Under the pieces are notes generated by a model that saw nothing but the letters and a program-made list of their open reading frames with translations, did no database searches and was not told where the DNA came from. DNA of 64,000 bases from Heminiphilus faecis (GTDB lineage Bacteria > Bacteroidota > Bacteroidia > Bacteroidales > Muribaculaceae). Both the position numbers and the translations under genes were made by a program. Location of the stretch: assembly GCF_008728965.1 (NCBI RefSeq), contig NZ_VSMC01000001.1:275307-339306 (forward strand), in the 5' to 3' direction. Below, one piece after another: positions 1-8,869 of the stretch (the first letter of the stretch is position 1; every line of letters starts with the position of its first letter).

Positions 1-234
1 GCTGTCAAGTATGTCACGACCATCTATGTCGAGAGTTATATCGAAATCTTTCAGCAGGTTGCAGGCAAACTCCGGACCCGGATTGTCGCAGTATTTATCG
101 TGAACGGCGTTTACCTTGTCGACCGACAGCAGATGAAGCACACGGTTCACCAGCTTCTCGTGGCCGCGCAACTTGGGCGCCATCTCCACGATGTCGTTGT
201 AATCAAGGACGCTACGTTTTATAGGGGTTTCCAT
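1..234 (-). CDS. Lysophospholipid acyltransferase-like protein, N-terminal part
   Basis: The first 78 codons of a minus-strand gene are present; the rest lies outside the window. The start is the ATG at 234-232. The visible part has the helical N-terminal pattern (VNRVLH, VHDKYCDNPGPEF, LLKDFDITL) that I associate with Bacteroidales proteins annotated as 1-acyl-glycerol-3-phosphate acyltransferases, where it precedes an SNHPFG-type catalytic block. That catalytic block would be past the edge, so the function is inferred from family resemblance only. If correct, the enzyme acylates a lysophospholipid or related lipid at the inner membrane. Confidence 0.5.
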   Translation of the reverse strand, partial: METPIKRSVLDYNDIVEMAPKLRGHEKLVNRVLHLLSVDKVNAVHDKYCDNPGPEFACNLLKDFDITLDIDGRDILDS

Positions 235-282
235 AATTCGGTATCAATGTATTAAATACAAAATTACAAAAACTCCCCAATA

Positions 283-405
283 TCACAAAATCACGTTACT
301 TCCACGGTCATATTCAAATACACATAAGCGGTTGTCGGGCGTCAGCGATATCGTGCCGACATCCCGGTCATGGTATTTCACAGATAACTTGTCAATATTC
401 TTCAT
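283..405 (-). pseudogene. hipA remnant (N-terminal stub only)
   Basis: From the ATG at 405 the frame reads as the beginning of a HipA-type Ser/Thr kinase toxin: a short strand followed by the VGTISLTPDNRL and CVFEYD pattern of the HipA N-terminal subdomain. After about 40 codons it runs into a stop at 283, whereas HipA proteins are about 400 residues or more. The kinase core is absent, and the next 48 bases lead directly to the neighbouring acyltransferase gene. The stub start overlaps the end of the HipB-like gene by 14 bases, the usual hipBA arrangement. I read it as a deletion remnant, not a functional short protein. Confidence 0.6.
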
Positions 406-754
406 AGGAGTGAGGCTTTCGTGGATATGCTCTCTTCTTGCTTGAATTTCTGCGGATTTGTTCAAGCTCATCCATAGTGGAGTACTTGGGAGTAGAAAAA
501 ATGTCGCGCACCTCTTGCAGATAATTCATCGAGATAGCGAGAAGTACAAGATTTTTCAGCGATATGAGACCCTTTTGTTCAAAACGTGTGATATTGGCAA
601 GAGCCACACCCGATTTCTCAGCCACAGCCTCTCTTGTCAGTCCACGCTCCACACGCCGGTGACGGAAATCCTCCGCCAATTTGCGCGATATATCGTCAGC
701 ATCAGTTAGAGTATAACCATCCAAAACTGATAACATATTATCTGAAACTCCCAT
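392..754 (-). CDS. HipB-like XRE family transcriptional regulator (orphan antitoxin)
   Basis: A 120-residue protein with a helix-turn-helix of the XRE/HipB kind in the middle (LTREAVAEKSGVALANITRF). The C-terminal 40 residues are basic and rich in Ser, Arg and Tyr. I chose the ATG at 754; a TTG two codons upstream is also in frame but less likely. A TAnnTTTG box lies 34 bases upstream. In hipBA systems HipB binds the operon promoter and neutralises HipA kinase. Here the partner gene is cut to a stub, so this is probably an orphan regulator or a decaying module. Confidence 0.7.
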   Translation of the reverse strand: MGVSDNMLSVLDGYTLTDADDISRKLAEDFRHRRVERGLTREAVAEKSGVALANITRFEQKGLISLKNLVLLAISMNYLQEVRDIFSTPKYSTMDELEQIRRNSSKKRAYPRKPHSYEEY

Positions 755-788
755 ATACAACCAAATAATAATTAAATATTATCAGTTA

Positions 789-796
789 CAAATATA
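789..796 (-). promoter_or_regulatory. -7 box of the hipB-like gene
   Basis: TATATTTG read on the minus strand matches the Bacteroidota -7 consensus TAnnTTTG and sits 34 bases before the ATG at 754. Confidence 0.5.
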
Positions 797-875
797 GTCA
801 TTTTATTGAATACTCGCAAAAAATGTCCATGCAACATTAACTTCAAAGCTTCACAACAGACGACCGCCTACTTCC

Positions 876-2015
876 CTACTTCAACGGGTGGCTGTTGGTG
901 ATGTCGTTGAAGGTGTTTTCGACAGCCTGCTTCTCTGACTGAGGCTCGTCGCCGCGGTTTATTATGTACTCCTCGTAGTAAGCAAGCAGCAGTGTGGTAA
1001 GCGGGAGGGCTATTATCATGCCTATAAGTCCGAGCAAGGTTCCCCATACCGACAGCGACAGCAGTATTATGGCAGGATTAAGTCCCAGAGCCTTACCCAT
1101 TATTTTGGGTGTCAGAATATAGTCGCATATGGACTGGCTGACTACATAAACCAGCAGGCACTTGCCGAGTTCGGGCCAGAAAGCCACTTCGCCGCTCATC
1201 GACGATATAAGACAGATCAGTGCCACCGGTATAAGTGTGATGTACTGAAAATAGGGTATCAGATACAGTATGCCTACCACGATGCCGAGCACTATGGCCA
1301 GCGGAAGCCCTATGATGGAGAAGCCGATGCAGTAAAATATGGCCGCACAGAAAGCTATCAGCGCCTGACCGCGGAAGTAGCGGTTCATGCTGTTCTTGAT
1401 ATCGTCGCCCACCTTATAGGCGATAGGGCGTAGTTTAGGCGGCACAAGAAGCCTGAACCCTTTCATAAGCCGTTTGTAGTCTATGAGCACAAATATGACA
1501 TAAACGAATGTCAGAAACCATTCGAGCACATGAAGCACAAAGTCGATCGACTCCGATATGAACGTAGTGCTTTTATCTATTATCGTATCGAAGTGTTCCC
1601 CCTCAAGAGCATCTATCAGCCGGTCGAGATTGACGTTATTGCGTATATAATCATGCAGGCGTTCGGGTATAAGCGGTACAGAAGTATTGGTATCGGAGGA
1701 GTAGTCACGGAGCATCTGTGCCAGCTGGTGAGTCTCGTCAATGACCGACGGCACAAATATGTAACACAATATGCCCGATATGACAGTGACCTCAAACAGA
1801 GTGACAAAAGTAGCTATCACCCTACCTTTCAGATGCAGGAGCCTACAGTTGAATTCGAGTATGGGATCAAGGATGTAGGCTATAAGACATGCGAGGCAGA
1901 ACGGGAGAAGTACGTTTTTAAGTATGTTGACAAACCATACCAGCCCCACGACCAATGCTACCGTAATAAGTATACGGACTACACGGTCAAAAGTAAAAGG
2001 GCGTGAAGATGACAT
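876..2015 (-). CDS. AI-2E family transporter (PF01594-type membrane protein)
   Basis: A 379-residue protein of almost the usual family length. It has two hydrophobic helices near the N-terminus, a soluble stretch at about 85-160, and a run of helices from about 155 to 345, with conserved Gly/Pro-rich turns (SIIGLPLAIVLGIVVG, LNPAIILLSLSVWG). The C-terminal 30 residues are polar. The family includes E. coli TqsA/YdiK-like proteins and has been tied to autoinducer-2 export or to ion transport. The substrate cannot be read from sequence. It stands alone between the hipB-like gene and the glycosidase operon. The start is the ATG at 2015. Confidence 0.85.
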   Translation of the reverse strand: MSSSRPFTFDRVVRILITVALVVGLVWFVNILKNVLLPFCLACLIAYILDPILEFNCRLLHLKGRVIATFVTLFEVTVISGILCYIFVPSVIDETHQLAQMLRDYSSDTNTSVPLIPERLHDYIRNNVNLDRLIDALEGEHFDTIIDKSTTFISESIDFVLHVLEWFLTFVYVIFVLIDYKRLMKGFRLLVPPKLRPIAYKVGDDIKNSMNRYFRGQALIAFCAAIFYCIGFSIIGLPLAIVLGIVVGILYLIPYFQYITLIPVALICLISSMSGEVAFWPELGKCLLVYVVSQSICDYILTPKIMGKALGLNPAIILLSLSVWGTLLGLIGMIIALPLTTLLLAYYEEYIINRGDEPQSEKQAVENTFNDITNSHPLK

Positions 2016-2111
2016 GACTGCAAGTTTGTAAAGTTCCTCATTCTCAAAGTTGATACTTTAATAATGGTTAACCCTTACAAAAAGTTCTTGCACCGGTGCG
2101 GCCGCTTCAAT

Positions 2112-4457
2112 CTAAATAGTGAACACCAATTTCTTTTCTTTATTTTTATTCAACTTCACTTCGCGCACATCAGAGCCGCAGCGCACTTTTATATTACAGT
2201 CGGTCACGGCGTTGAGCGTAACCTCGGCGTGTGAAGCGGCACGGTTCCACGAAAGCTTCCGCACAGTAACTCCACAGCGTGTAAGCACCCCGCTTATCGA
2301 CCCTTTGTCGAGCCCTTCGGCAAGTGCCGGCAGCAGGTCGATGGTTTCTTCATCGGACCCTACCAGCATCTCTATTATTATGCCGGGCAGTGCATGACAC
2401 ACATCAGTGCAGAACACCCCGAAGTCAGGATAGTGCGACGTGGCAAGTCCCGTATAATAGAAGTCACTGCCGGCAAGCCTGACGAGCTTGTCGCCCAACG
2501 ACCCGGCATCATGCAGTCCGGCGGCTATCAGCGCACCGTGCAGCAATCCATGACCGGCATTTTCGTAAGGATGCCGGTCACGCATCTTCAAGGCATTGCG
2601 AGCCGCTTCGTAATACTCGGGGGCAGTGAATTCAGACACTTCCCTATAAGGCCACACCATCATCAGATGACTCGAATGACGGTGATTGTAACTGTCGTCC
2701 AGACCGGGCCAGCCCCATTCTTTTATGGCCCCGTCACCGTTTATGCGGTAAGGAGGCAATGACGCAAGCATGTCGCGCCAATGTTCTCGACATGAAGCAT
2801 CTTCGCCAAGTATATCGCTTGCCTTGATCAATGAGGACATTATAAACCTTGCACCGGCCACATCAAAAGCGGAGTTGTTAAGCAACGACACTTTCAGATT
2901 GGAGGGTTGGTTTTCAGGCGATATGGAACCTGCGAATACGAAGTATCCGTCCTCGTCGCGGTATTTCAGATAATCTTCATAAAAATCACCCATCTCTTTA
3001 AGCACAGGATAAAGACGCGTACGTAAAAACTCCTTATCGCGGGTCACAAGATAATGTTCCCAGAAAGGATAAAGCAGCCATGCCTCCTCGCCCGTAGCAT
3101 AGTGATATGGATAAAATGTATTGATTGAAGCCATAAGCCCCGATGACAGTCCGGGGGTGTTGCCACACGCAAGGAGCCCGCGGCAACCAAGCAGTTTACG
3201 CGCGTTTGTGCGGAAATCATCATACCATGCCTCATTCAGATTGAAGTATCCCTCCATGACTTCGGGCATGGCACCCACATTACCTCCGCTTACCTGAAGG
3301 TTAAGATTGGCGTCAAGATGATAGTATCCTCCCCACCCTACATTGCAGTCACCGGTCCATATACCGAGCAGGTCGGGCGGCGTAAGCCCGTTGCCAGAGG
3401 CAAGAAAGTGATAGCGTCCGGCGGTAAAAAGACGTTCGACAAGAGCCGGCACAATAGTCGCACTGCGTTTTTGAAGGCCCAGCAATTCTTCATTAGACAT
3501 GGCCCGCTCACGCGGCGACGCTCCGAGATCGAGAGTGACGCGTGTCATTATGTCGCTGTGCAAAGGAGCATGACGTGACATAAGCGTGCAATAATCGGGA
3601 GCAACGGACTCAAGTCTTGACTTAATACTGCCGGAAAAATATGACGGCCGGTCGTTGTACTTCTCGGTCATGGCTACAACAAGCAACGATGACGCCCCTT
3701 TGACATCAATCGTATCGCCTCTCATATCGACCACACCGTCAGAAGCATAAACCTTGATGCCGCCGCAATAACCCGAATTATCAGCCGGAGCCGGATAATT
3801 GATATCGATACCGGTATAGCCCGACGCGGTATTATGACTTACCCCCATGCCTGCGGGGAAATGCATGTCTTCAAGAAGCGCCAGATCAAGCGAGCAGTCA
3901 AGCACACCGTGCCGCGGAGCCACAATCTCCATCACCGCCACATCATCAACACGCGATACAAACGCGCGACGCATCCAATCGCCCTGTGCATCGGTCCATT
4001 GTACTTTTATTTCTCCCGTATTGTAATCGGTACTTCTGCTATAACCGGTTATATCGCCTGTGGCCGGCATGTCAATCTCAAGAGCAAAACCCGGATGACG
4101 GCCGCCCTCACCGCCGTCGCTCCACTGCGCCGAACGCACGGCGAGGTAATTGGCTTCCTGAAAACGCCCTTCGGCACAATAACGTTTTATAAGCATTATC
4201 GTATCTTGCGGGACGTCGGCAAATTCTCGCGGCTTTATACCGGGAAAATTAAACTGACGCCCTGTAAACACCACCGTTTCATGCTGCGGGTCGCCGAATA
4301 CCATTATTCCCGTGGTGCCGTTTCCGGCAAGAAGTGCATCCTGCCATTTACCGTACTCTCTGGGATATGTAACTGAATAACCTTGGGCATACGCACCGGC
4401 CGATACAGCCAGCACGGCCGCAATGACATAAAGAAACTTTCTCATAATCCGGCTCAT
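2112..4457 (-). CDS. Glycoside hydrolase family 95-like protein (alpha-L-fucosidase/galactosidase type)
   Basis: A 781-residue secreted protein with a signal peptide ending near residue 24 (cut after AYA). The N-terminal domain starts with WQDALLAGNGTTG, close to the W.eALPlGNG signature of GH95. The (alpha/alpha)6 barrel carries three family landmarks: an asparagine pair at about N384/N386, a SPEN motif with Glu at about 515 in the place of the general acid, and an aspartate at about 588 just before NHRHSSHL. GH95 enzymes remove terminal alpha-1,2-L-fucose or alpha-L-galactose by inversion. The start ATG overlaps the stop of the upstream GH2 gene by four bases (ATGA), so the two are translationally coupled. 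The exact sugar is inferred. Confidence 0.8.
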   Translation of the reverse strand: MSRIMRKFLYVIAAVLAVSAGAYAQGYSVTYPREYGKWQDALLAGNGTTGIMVFGDPQHETVVFTGRQFNFPGIKPREFADVPQDTIMLIKRYCAEGRFQEANYLAVRSAQWSDGGEGGRHPGFALEIDMPATGDITGYSRSTDYNTGEIKVQWTDAQGDWMRRAFVSRVDDVAVMEIVAPRHGVLDCSLDLALLEDMHFPAGMGVSHNTASGYTGIDINYPAPADNSGYCGGIKVYASDGVVDMRGDTIDVKGASSLLVVAMTEKYNDRPSYFSGSIKSRLESVAPDYCTLMSRHAPLHSDIMTRVTLDLGASPRERAMSNEELLGLQKRSATIVPALVERLFTAGRYHFLASGNGLTPPDLLGIWTGDCNVGWGGYYHLDANLNLQVSGGNVGAMPEVMEGYFNLNEAWYDDFRTNARKLLGCRGLLACGNTPGLSSGLMASINTFYPYHYATGEEAWLLYPFWEHYLVTRDKEFLRTRLYPVLKEMGDFYEDYLKYRDEDGYFVFAGSISPENQPSNLKVSLLNNSAFDVAGARFIMSSLIKASDILGEDASCREHWRDMLASLPPYRINGDGAIKEWGWPGLDDSYNHRHSSHLMMVWPYREVSEFTAPEYYEAARNALKMRDRHPYENAGHGLLHGALIAAGLHDAGSLGDKLVRLAGSDFYYTGLATSHYPDFGVFCTDVCHALPGIIIEMLVGSDEETIDLLPALAEGLDKGSISGVLTRCGVTVRKLSWNRAASHAEVTLNAVTDCNIKVRCGSDVREVKLNKNKEKKLVFTI

Positions 4458-7291
4458 TTAACGTTCAACAATGTAGTGCGAGGCATATTATATCCCTCGG
4501 CGGAAACAGCCACATCCTTGCGTGGCGAATACTCAACAGTGACGACACGACGTTCGCCGGGAAGCAGATTGAAGTATCCGTCAGAAATGTAAGCCGGTAA
4601 AATACGCTCGCCTGTGGCGCCATCACGCAGATTCAGTTTGACAGCTACGGCGGTAACCTTACCTGTGTTTCTGATCTCAACTGCAAATGCGCCATTCTTA
4701 TAATCGGTCATGCGTGCGTTTATTTCGGGTACTTCAAGTGAGTTGAACTCCTTGAAATCGCCATTTCCGCCGGGGAGCCAGTAGTCGTTGACAGAAAGTA
4801 TGCGGCCTTTGCGGTCACGCAGTGTCAAACGCTCAAGACGCACATTATCGGCCGCTTCAGTACTCTCTACATAAAAACACTCCGTAAGCCTGTCGGCCGA
4901 CAGATCGGCTTTTGCCTCACGGCGTGAAAGACAACGCCCCGACATGTCATACAATTCATATACCGCGCGCGCACCCTTTATATCTTTAAGCGTGGTATTG
5001 ACCGCCACGACCTTGTTGTCGTCAAGATTTTTCTGTATATGAACAGGCTCGCATGCTTTGCGGCAACCGTAGAAGGAGCCAAACGGTTCATAATCCCATG
5101 AATATATCTGCCACACCATACTTGGCCATGCCGGATGGCTCATCCACAGGAGCATTCCGCTCGTGGACTGCCACATATTGCTGTTCCAAGCCTCAAACAT
5201 GGCTCGGAAACTGTCATAATTGAGCATCTGAGCCTTACGGCTGAAATCGGCAAGATTGTCGGCTTCACCGAACTTTTCGCGCAAGTCATCCATAAATTCA
5301 CCCTGTCCTCCGTGCAGGTCATGATAATACCATGTGTCACTTATAGGCCAAGCATCGCTGACATCCATCATGGCGAGAACGGACTCTTCGGTAGGTATCG
5401 ACGTGGAACCCTGCTCGGTGTTGAAGCCGTGGGCCCGCTCAGTGAAGTATCGGGCCGGTTCCTTGAAATAATTCCACGGACCGCTGGGCCGCAGATTACA
5501 GTGAGTGGAATTAGGACTGTAAAGACGTGTACCGTCATCGGAAGCAATCATTGATGCAAGTTTTCGCTCTATGTATTCGGGAGCAAACCCCTCGTTACGA
5601 GGATTCCATACGGCTATCGACGGGTGATTTCGGAAGCGACGCACCACATCGCCGGCATTTTTGAGAAACAGATCATCGTCGTTCACTTCAAGATTATAAC
5701 CGGCGGTACTGAGCCAGAAGTCATTGAATACCAACATGCCGTATTCGTCGCACAGCTGATAAAACACTTCTTCCGTACTCTCGCCGGTCCAATTACGTAT
5801 CATATTGAAATTAGCATCTTTATGCAAGCGGAAGTATGGCTCAAGACGCTCCCTCGACACCCGCTTCATAGCGTCATCCATGCCCCAGTTGCCGCCACGG
5901 CAGAATATACGCTGGCCGTTGACCTTTATGACCAGATAATGACGCATCAGGCTGTCAGGCGCCGGCATCAGCACATCACATCCCGGATCTTTCACAACGC
6001 GGGGCATGCACATGCCCTCTTCCACGTACTTTCTGTTTATGTTATCAAACACCGGCTTTCCGTCGGTAACCGCTGACGGACGATATTCCACCCTCTTTAC
6101 TGATTCATCAGGATAACAGACTTCCATTTCATAAGACATCTCCCTGATGCCGAAACGTACACGCTCCGAATCACTGACACGGTTCTTTTCCTCTACCGAC
6201 AAGTCAAGATCATAAAGCTTCTGAGCTCCGTAGCCGTTAGGCCACCACAATTCGGGATTATCAAGTTTGAGTTCAGAATAATCGGCCGGAGAAAATTCCA
6301 CCGTACGCTTTTCGAGTGGGGCGAGCATGACACGACGTTCCATACGCTTGCCGTCAAACGACATTTTTACATTGGCCTCATTTGCTTCGGGCAATATATT
6401 TTCCACATCTACCCTGACGGTTATCTCAGCCTTTGTGGTATCATGAAGATTAAGGCGTGTCATCACCTGACTGTCACCTATTTTGACTCCGCCCGTAAAC
6501 CGTAGTCTTACATCCTGCCATATGCCTATATTACGGTCACGTATACCGGGCACCCAGTCCCAGCCTTCCGATGATATGAATGTAGGTCCGTCCAGACATA
6601 GCTGGCCTCCGTTCATGCCGTTGCCGGCACTTGGCGACTGTTCATGAGGTATACCGGGATTAGGAGGCGGCAGTATATGCACTGCAAGCACATTGTCGTT
6701 CTTGCGTAAAATGTCGGTTACATTAAATTGGCCACGCATGAAAGCACCCTTTATATCACCCACACGTGTACCGTTAAGCCATATGTCGGCAGCATAGTTG
6801 ATACCGTTTAAAATCAGCCAAGCCTGACGTCCTGCCGACGTATCGGGAGCATCGAATTGCAGACGATACCACCAGTCCTTGCGGCACAGTGTGTCGGGAA
6901 TAGCAAGATTATTAAGTCCGAAGTAAGGATCAGGATATACATTCATGTCCACAAGTGTGGTCAACACCGTGCCGGGCACTGTGGCATTGTACCATCCTTC
7001 AAGATTGTACTCATGGCTGAAAACTGATTGTCGGGCGCCAAGCACACAGTCATTATCGGCGAGCATCCAGCCGCCGGAAAGAACAAACTCGGAACTCCCT
7101 GAAGGCGTAAGCACCGCTTCAGGCGCTTTGACAGACACGGGCACCGGCATGACTGTTTCGGCTTTGCTGCGCGGCAATGTGGACGAATCCTGATGATGGG
7201 TAAGACCGCGGTTGGCAATGCTCTGCGCCGACATGCCCACCGATGAAAACAAAAAGATAAATTTTAATACTTGCAGTGATGTCATATTCAT
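4454..7291 (-). CDS. Glycoside hydrolase family 2 protein (exo-glucosaminidase/mannosidase type)
   Basis: A 945-residue exported protein with a signal peptide ending near residue 22. Domain order follows GH2: an N-terminal jelly-roll with ATVPGTVLTTLV and YPDPYFGLNN (about 103-128), an Ig-like sandwich, then a TIM barrel. The acid/base is expected at E567 in WNPRNEG and the nucleophile at E626 in FNTEQGS. The VPGTVL/GLNN pattern resembles exo-beta-glucosaminidases and beta-mannosidases of the family more than beta-galactosidases. It is the first gene of a two-gene operon with the GH95-like gene, so both enzymes probably trim the same host or plant glycan in the periplasm or at the surface. 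No transporter gene is adjacent. Confidence 0.85.
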   Translation of the reverse strand: MNMTSLQVLKFIFLFSSVGMSAQSIANRGLTHHQDSSTLPRSKAETVMPVPVSVKAPEAVLTPSGSSEFVLSGGWMLADNDCVLGARQSVFSHEYNLEGWYNATVPGTVLTTLVDMNVYPDPYFGLNNLAIPDTLCRKDWWYRLQFDAPDTSAGRQAWLILNGINYAADIWLNGTRVGDIKGAFMRGQFNVTDILRKNDNVLAVHILPPPNPGIPHEQSPSAGNGMNGGQLCLDGPTFISSEGWDWVPGIRDRNIGIWQDVRLRFTGGVKIGDSQVMTRLNLHDTTKAEITVRVDVENILPEANEANVKMSFDGKRMERRVMLAPLEKRTVEFSPADYSELKLDNPELWWPNGYGAQKLYDLDLSVEEKNRVSDSERVRFGIREMSYEMEVCYPDESVKRVEYRPSAVTDGKPVFDNINRKYVEEGMCMPRVVKDPGCDVLMPAPDSLMRHYLVIKVNGQRIFCRGGNWGMDDAMKRVSRERLEPYFRLHKDANFNMIRNWTGESTEEVFYQLCDEYGMLVFNDFWLSTAGYNLEVNDDDLFLKNAGDVVRRFRNHPSIAVWNPRNEGFAPEYIERKLASMIASDDGTRLYSPNSTHCNLRPSGPWNYFKEPARYFTERAHGFNTEQGSTSIPTEESVLAMMDVSDAWPISDTWYYHDLHGGQGEFMDDLREKFGEADNLADFSRKAQMLNYDSFRAMFEAWNSNMWQSTSGMLLWMSHPAWPSMVWQIYSWDYEPFGSFYGCRKACEPVHIQKNLDDNKVVAVNTTLKDIKGARAVYELYDMSGRCLSRREAKADLSADRLTECFYVESTEAADNVRLERLTLRDRKGRILSVNDYWLPGGNGDFKEFNSLEVPEINARMTDYKNGAFAVEIRNTGKVTAVAVKLNLRDGATGERILPAYISDGYFNLLPGERRVVTVEYSPRKDVAVSAEGYNMPRTTLLNVK

Positions 7292-7311
7292 GGTTTAAGT
7301 CTTTAACACTG

Positions 7312-7319
7312 CAAAAATA
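7312..7319 (-). promoter_or_regulatory. -7 box proximal to the GH2-GH95 operon
   Basis: TATTTTTG on the minus strand lies 20 bases before the GH2 ATG at 7291 and fits TAnnTTTG. This box would give a short leader, separate from the more distal start at 7501-7508. Confidence 0.5.
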
Positions 7320-7386
7320 GCCCTGCTATATTAACAATTCATGTAATATTGTATTAACATGACATTTTAATACCAAACCTATTGTA

Positions 7387-7410
7387 CCAATTAGTCCTCC
7401 AATTAGACCT
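7387..7410. repeat. Tandem 12-bp direct repeat upstream of the GH operon
   Basis: CCAATTAGTCCT (7387-7398) is followed immediately by CCAATTAGACCT (7399-7410); one base differs. It lies about 70 bp upstream of the proximal -7 box, a position suited to an activator or repressor binding two adjacent half-sites. No regulator gene lies next to it. Confidence 0.4.
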
Positions 7411-7415
7411 ATCAT

Positions 7416-7508
7416 TTAAATCAGGCATAAAAAAAAATTACCCGTCGTCACGACGAATAATCTTCTTAACCTTAAATCTAATACCATGAAAAACACAATG
7501 CAAAGGTA
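7416..7508 (-). ncRNA. Candidate short leader RNA/attenuator ahead of the GH2-GH95 operon
   Basis: On the minus strand, a TACCTTTG -7 box at 7508-7501 is followed by a 23-codon open frame starting with ATG at 7487 (MVLDLRLRRLFVV...) and ending at 7416. Within it a perfect inverted repeat CGTCGT-C-ACGACG (7443-7455) is followed by nine U residues (7437-7429), the shape of an intrinsic terminator. A transcript would therefore stop about 140 bases before the GH2 gene unless read through. The layout of promoter, short peptide frame, hairpin and U-tract suggests an attenuator or a small RNA. This is inference; neither the peptide nor the RNA is one I can name. Confidence 0.35.
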
Positions 7509-7567
7509 GCGCATTTTATGTTATAAAACATAATTTTTTAATAGATATTATTATATTTAACATATTT

Positions 7568-7840
7568 TTACGCAATAAGCCACCATGCACAAGCAATATA
7601 TGACAGCATCAGCAATGATAAAATAATAATACTCAATTCTTTACGCGCCACATATGTCTTATAGGCACAATATACGCTTAAAAGAGCATATATCGGAAAC
7701 AAATATATCAATACCAAGTACTCGTCCTTGCCTTCGGGATAATCCGATACTACAAACGGCCAAGAAAAAAGCGGCAAAAGCATCACAATCATAATTACAG
7801 TCATCCACATGGGAGGACGCCGGTTGTCATTGCTGCCCAT
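7568..7840 (-). CDS. Small membrane protein of unknown function
   Basis: A 90-residue protein I do not recognise. It has a polar basic N-terminus (about 11 residues) and three hydrophobic segments at about 12-32, 40-60 and 70-90, the last ending at the C-terminus with an AWW motif. The start ATG lies six bases after the stop of the upstream SDR gene, making it the last gene of a three-gene operon (DUF1846, SDR, this). A role at the inner membrane is all that can be said. Confidence 0.6.
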   Translation of the reverse strand: MGSNDNRRPPMWMTVIMIVMLLPLFSWPFVVSDYPEGKDEYLVLIYLFPIYALLSVYCAYKTYVARKELSIIILSLLMLSYIACAWWLIA

Positions 7841-7846
7841 AATACT

Positions 7847-8860
7847 TCAATTTTTATTGTCAACTGATTTTTTATACTCGGCCACGGTTATCTTTATACC
7901 CTCTTCAAGTGAAAATCGCGGGTTGAAACCGAAATTGGCCTTTGCTTCCGATATGTCGGCGCTCCAATTGCGCTGTTTCATTATCTTGTACTTGTCGGAG
8001 TTGAGTGTCGAAGGCTTCAGTTTGGCCACCCCATACTTTTCGGCGACAAAAGAAGCTATTTTGGTGACCCACAGGGGTAGCCGTACCGGAATGACAAATT
8101 TCTTGCCAAGGGCGCGGGCCACGATGGAGCGAAACTCCTTTTGCGTATAAGCCCTGTCCTCACTTATTATATATTTTTTATGCACCGTGCCCTTTTCAAG
8201 CGCTTCAAACACGGCATCGACAAGATCATCCACATAAATAAATGTAAGCAACTGCTTGCGGAAGCCAACTCCGAAGTCCCAATGGCGGTCTATGCACTTT
8301 ATCATCATAAGATAGTCCTGCTCATGCGGACCGTATACGCCCGTAGGCCTGAAGATAATCCAAGGAAATCCTGATGTCATCTCAAGAAGCGTCTCGGCCT
8401 TTATCTTTGACACTCCGTAGCGGGTGTTGGGATCAGGTATCATAGAGGCTGTATAAGGAGTATACCCCTTTTCGTCGCCGGGTCCGAGAGCACTCAGGCT
8501 GCTCATGTATAGAAAACGTTCAGGAACTTTGTCACAAGACTTCAGAGCCTCTACGGTATTCTTAAGATAGCCGTAGTTTATGCGGTTAAAGTCAGAATAA
8601 TTGGTGACTTTCGTTGCCCCGAGATTATACACTATCCAATCCCACTTGTCGCCATGCGGCAATGCCGAGTCAAAAGCTTCGGCAAGCGCTTGCGGCGAGT
8701 CATAGTCAAGTATCAGAAACTTAATACGTGCATCGTCAAGATATCTGCGCGATGTGCTCTCCCTGACACCGACCCATGTCTCGTAACCGAGATCGAGGCT
8801 TTTACGGGCCATAAAACCGCCTATAAATCCGCCGGCACCTATGATAAGTACGCGTTTCAT
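7847..8860 (-). CDS. NAD-dependent epimerase/dehydratase (extended SDR family)
   Basis: A 337-residue enzyme with the Rossmann fingerprint GAGGFIGG at residues 8-15 and the SDR catalytic pair Tyr148 and Lys152 in YGVSK. MSSLSALG at about 119-126 provides the usual Ser. The C-terminal half has the substrate-binding layout of nucleotide-sugar epimerases and reductases (FRPTGVYGP, VDDLVDA). The substrate cannot be assigned. It begins nine bases after the DUF1846 gene ends and is followed at six bases by a small membrane protein, so the three are very probably one transcript. Confidence 0.85.
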   Translation of the reverse strand: MKRVLIIGAGGFIGGFMARKSLDLGYETWVGVRESTSRRYLDDARIKFLILDYDSPQALAEAFDSALPHGDKWDWIVYNLGATKVTNYSDFNRINYGYLKNTVEALKSCDKVPERFLYMSSLSALGPGDEKGYTPYTASMIPDPNTRYGVSKIKAETLLEMTSGFPWIIFRPTGVYGPHEQDYLMMIKCIDRHWDFGVGFRKQLLTFIYVDDLVDAVFEALEKGTVHKKYIISEDRAYTQKEFRSIVARALGKKFVIPVRLPLWVTKIASFVAEKYGVAKLKPSTLNSDKYKIMKQRNWSADISEAKANFGFNPRFSLEEGIKITVAEYKKSVDNKN

Positions 8861-8869
8861 AGCTCCGTG

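Noticed and set aside
2092..2101. GCACCGGTGC palindrome after the GH95-like gene as a terminator
   Set aside because: The perfect palindrome leaves at most three base pairs with a four-base loop and the tail has only five Us at a distance; too weak to call.
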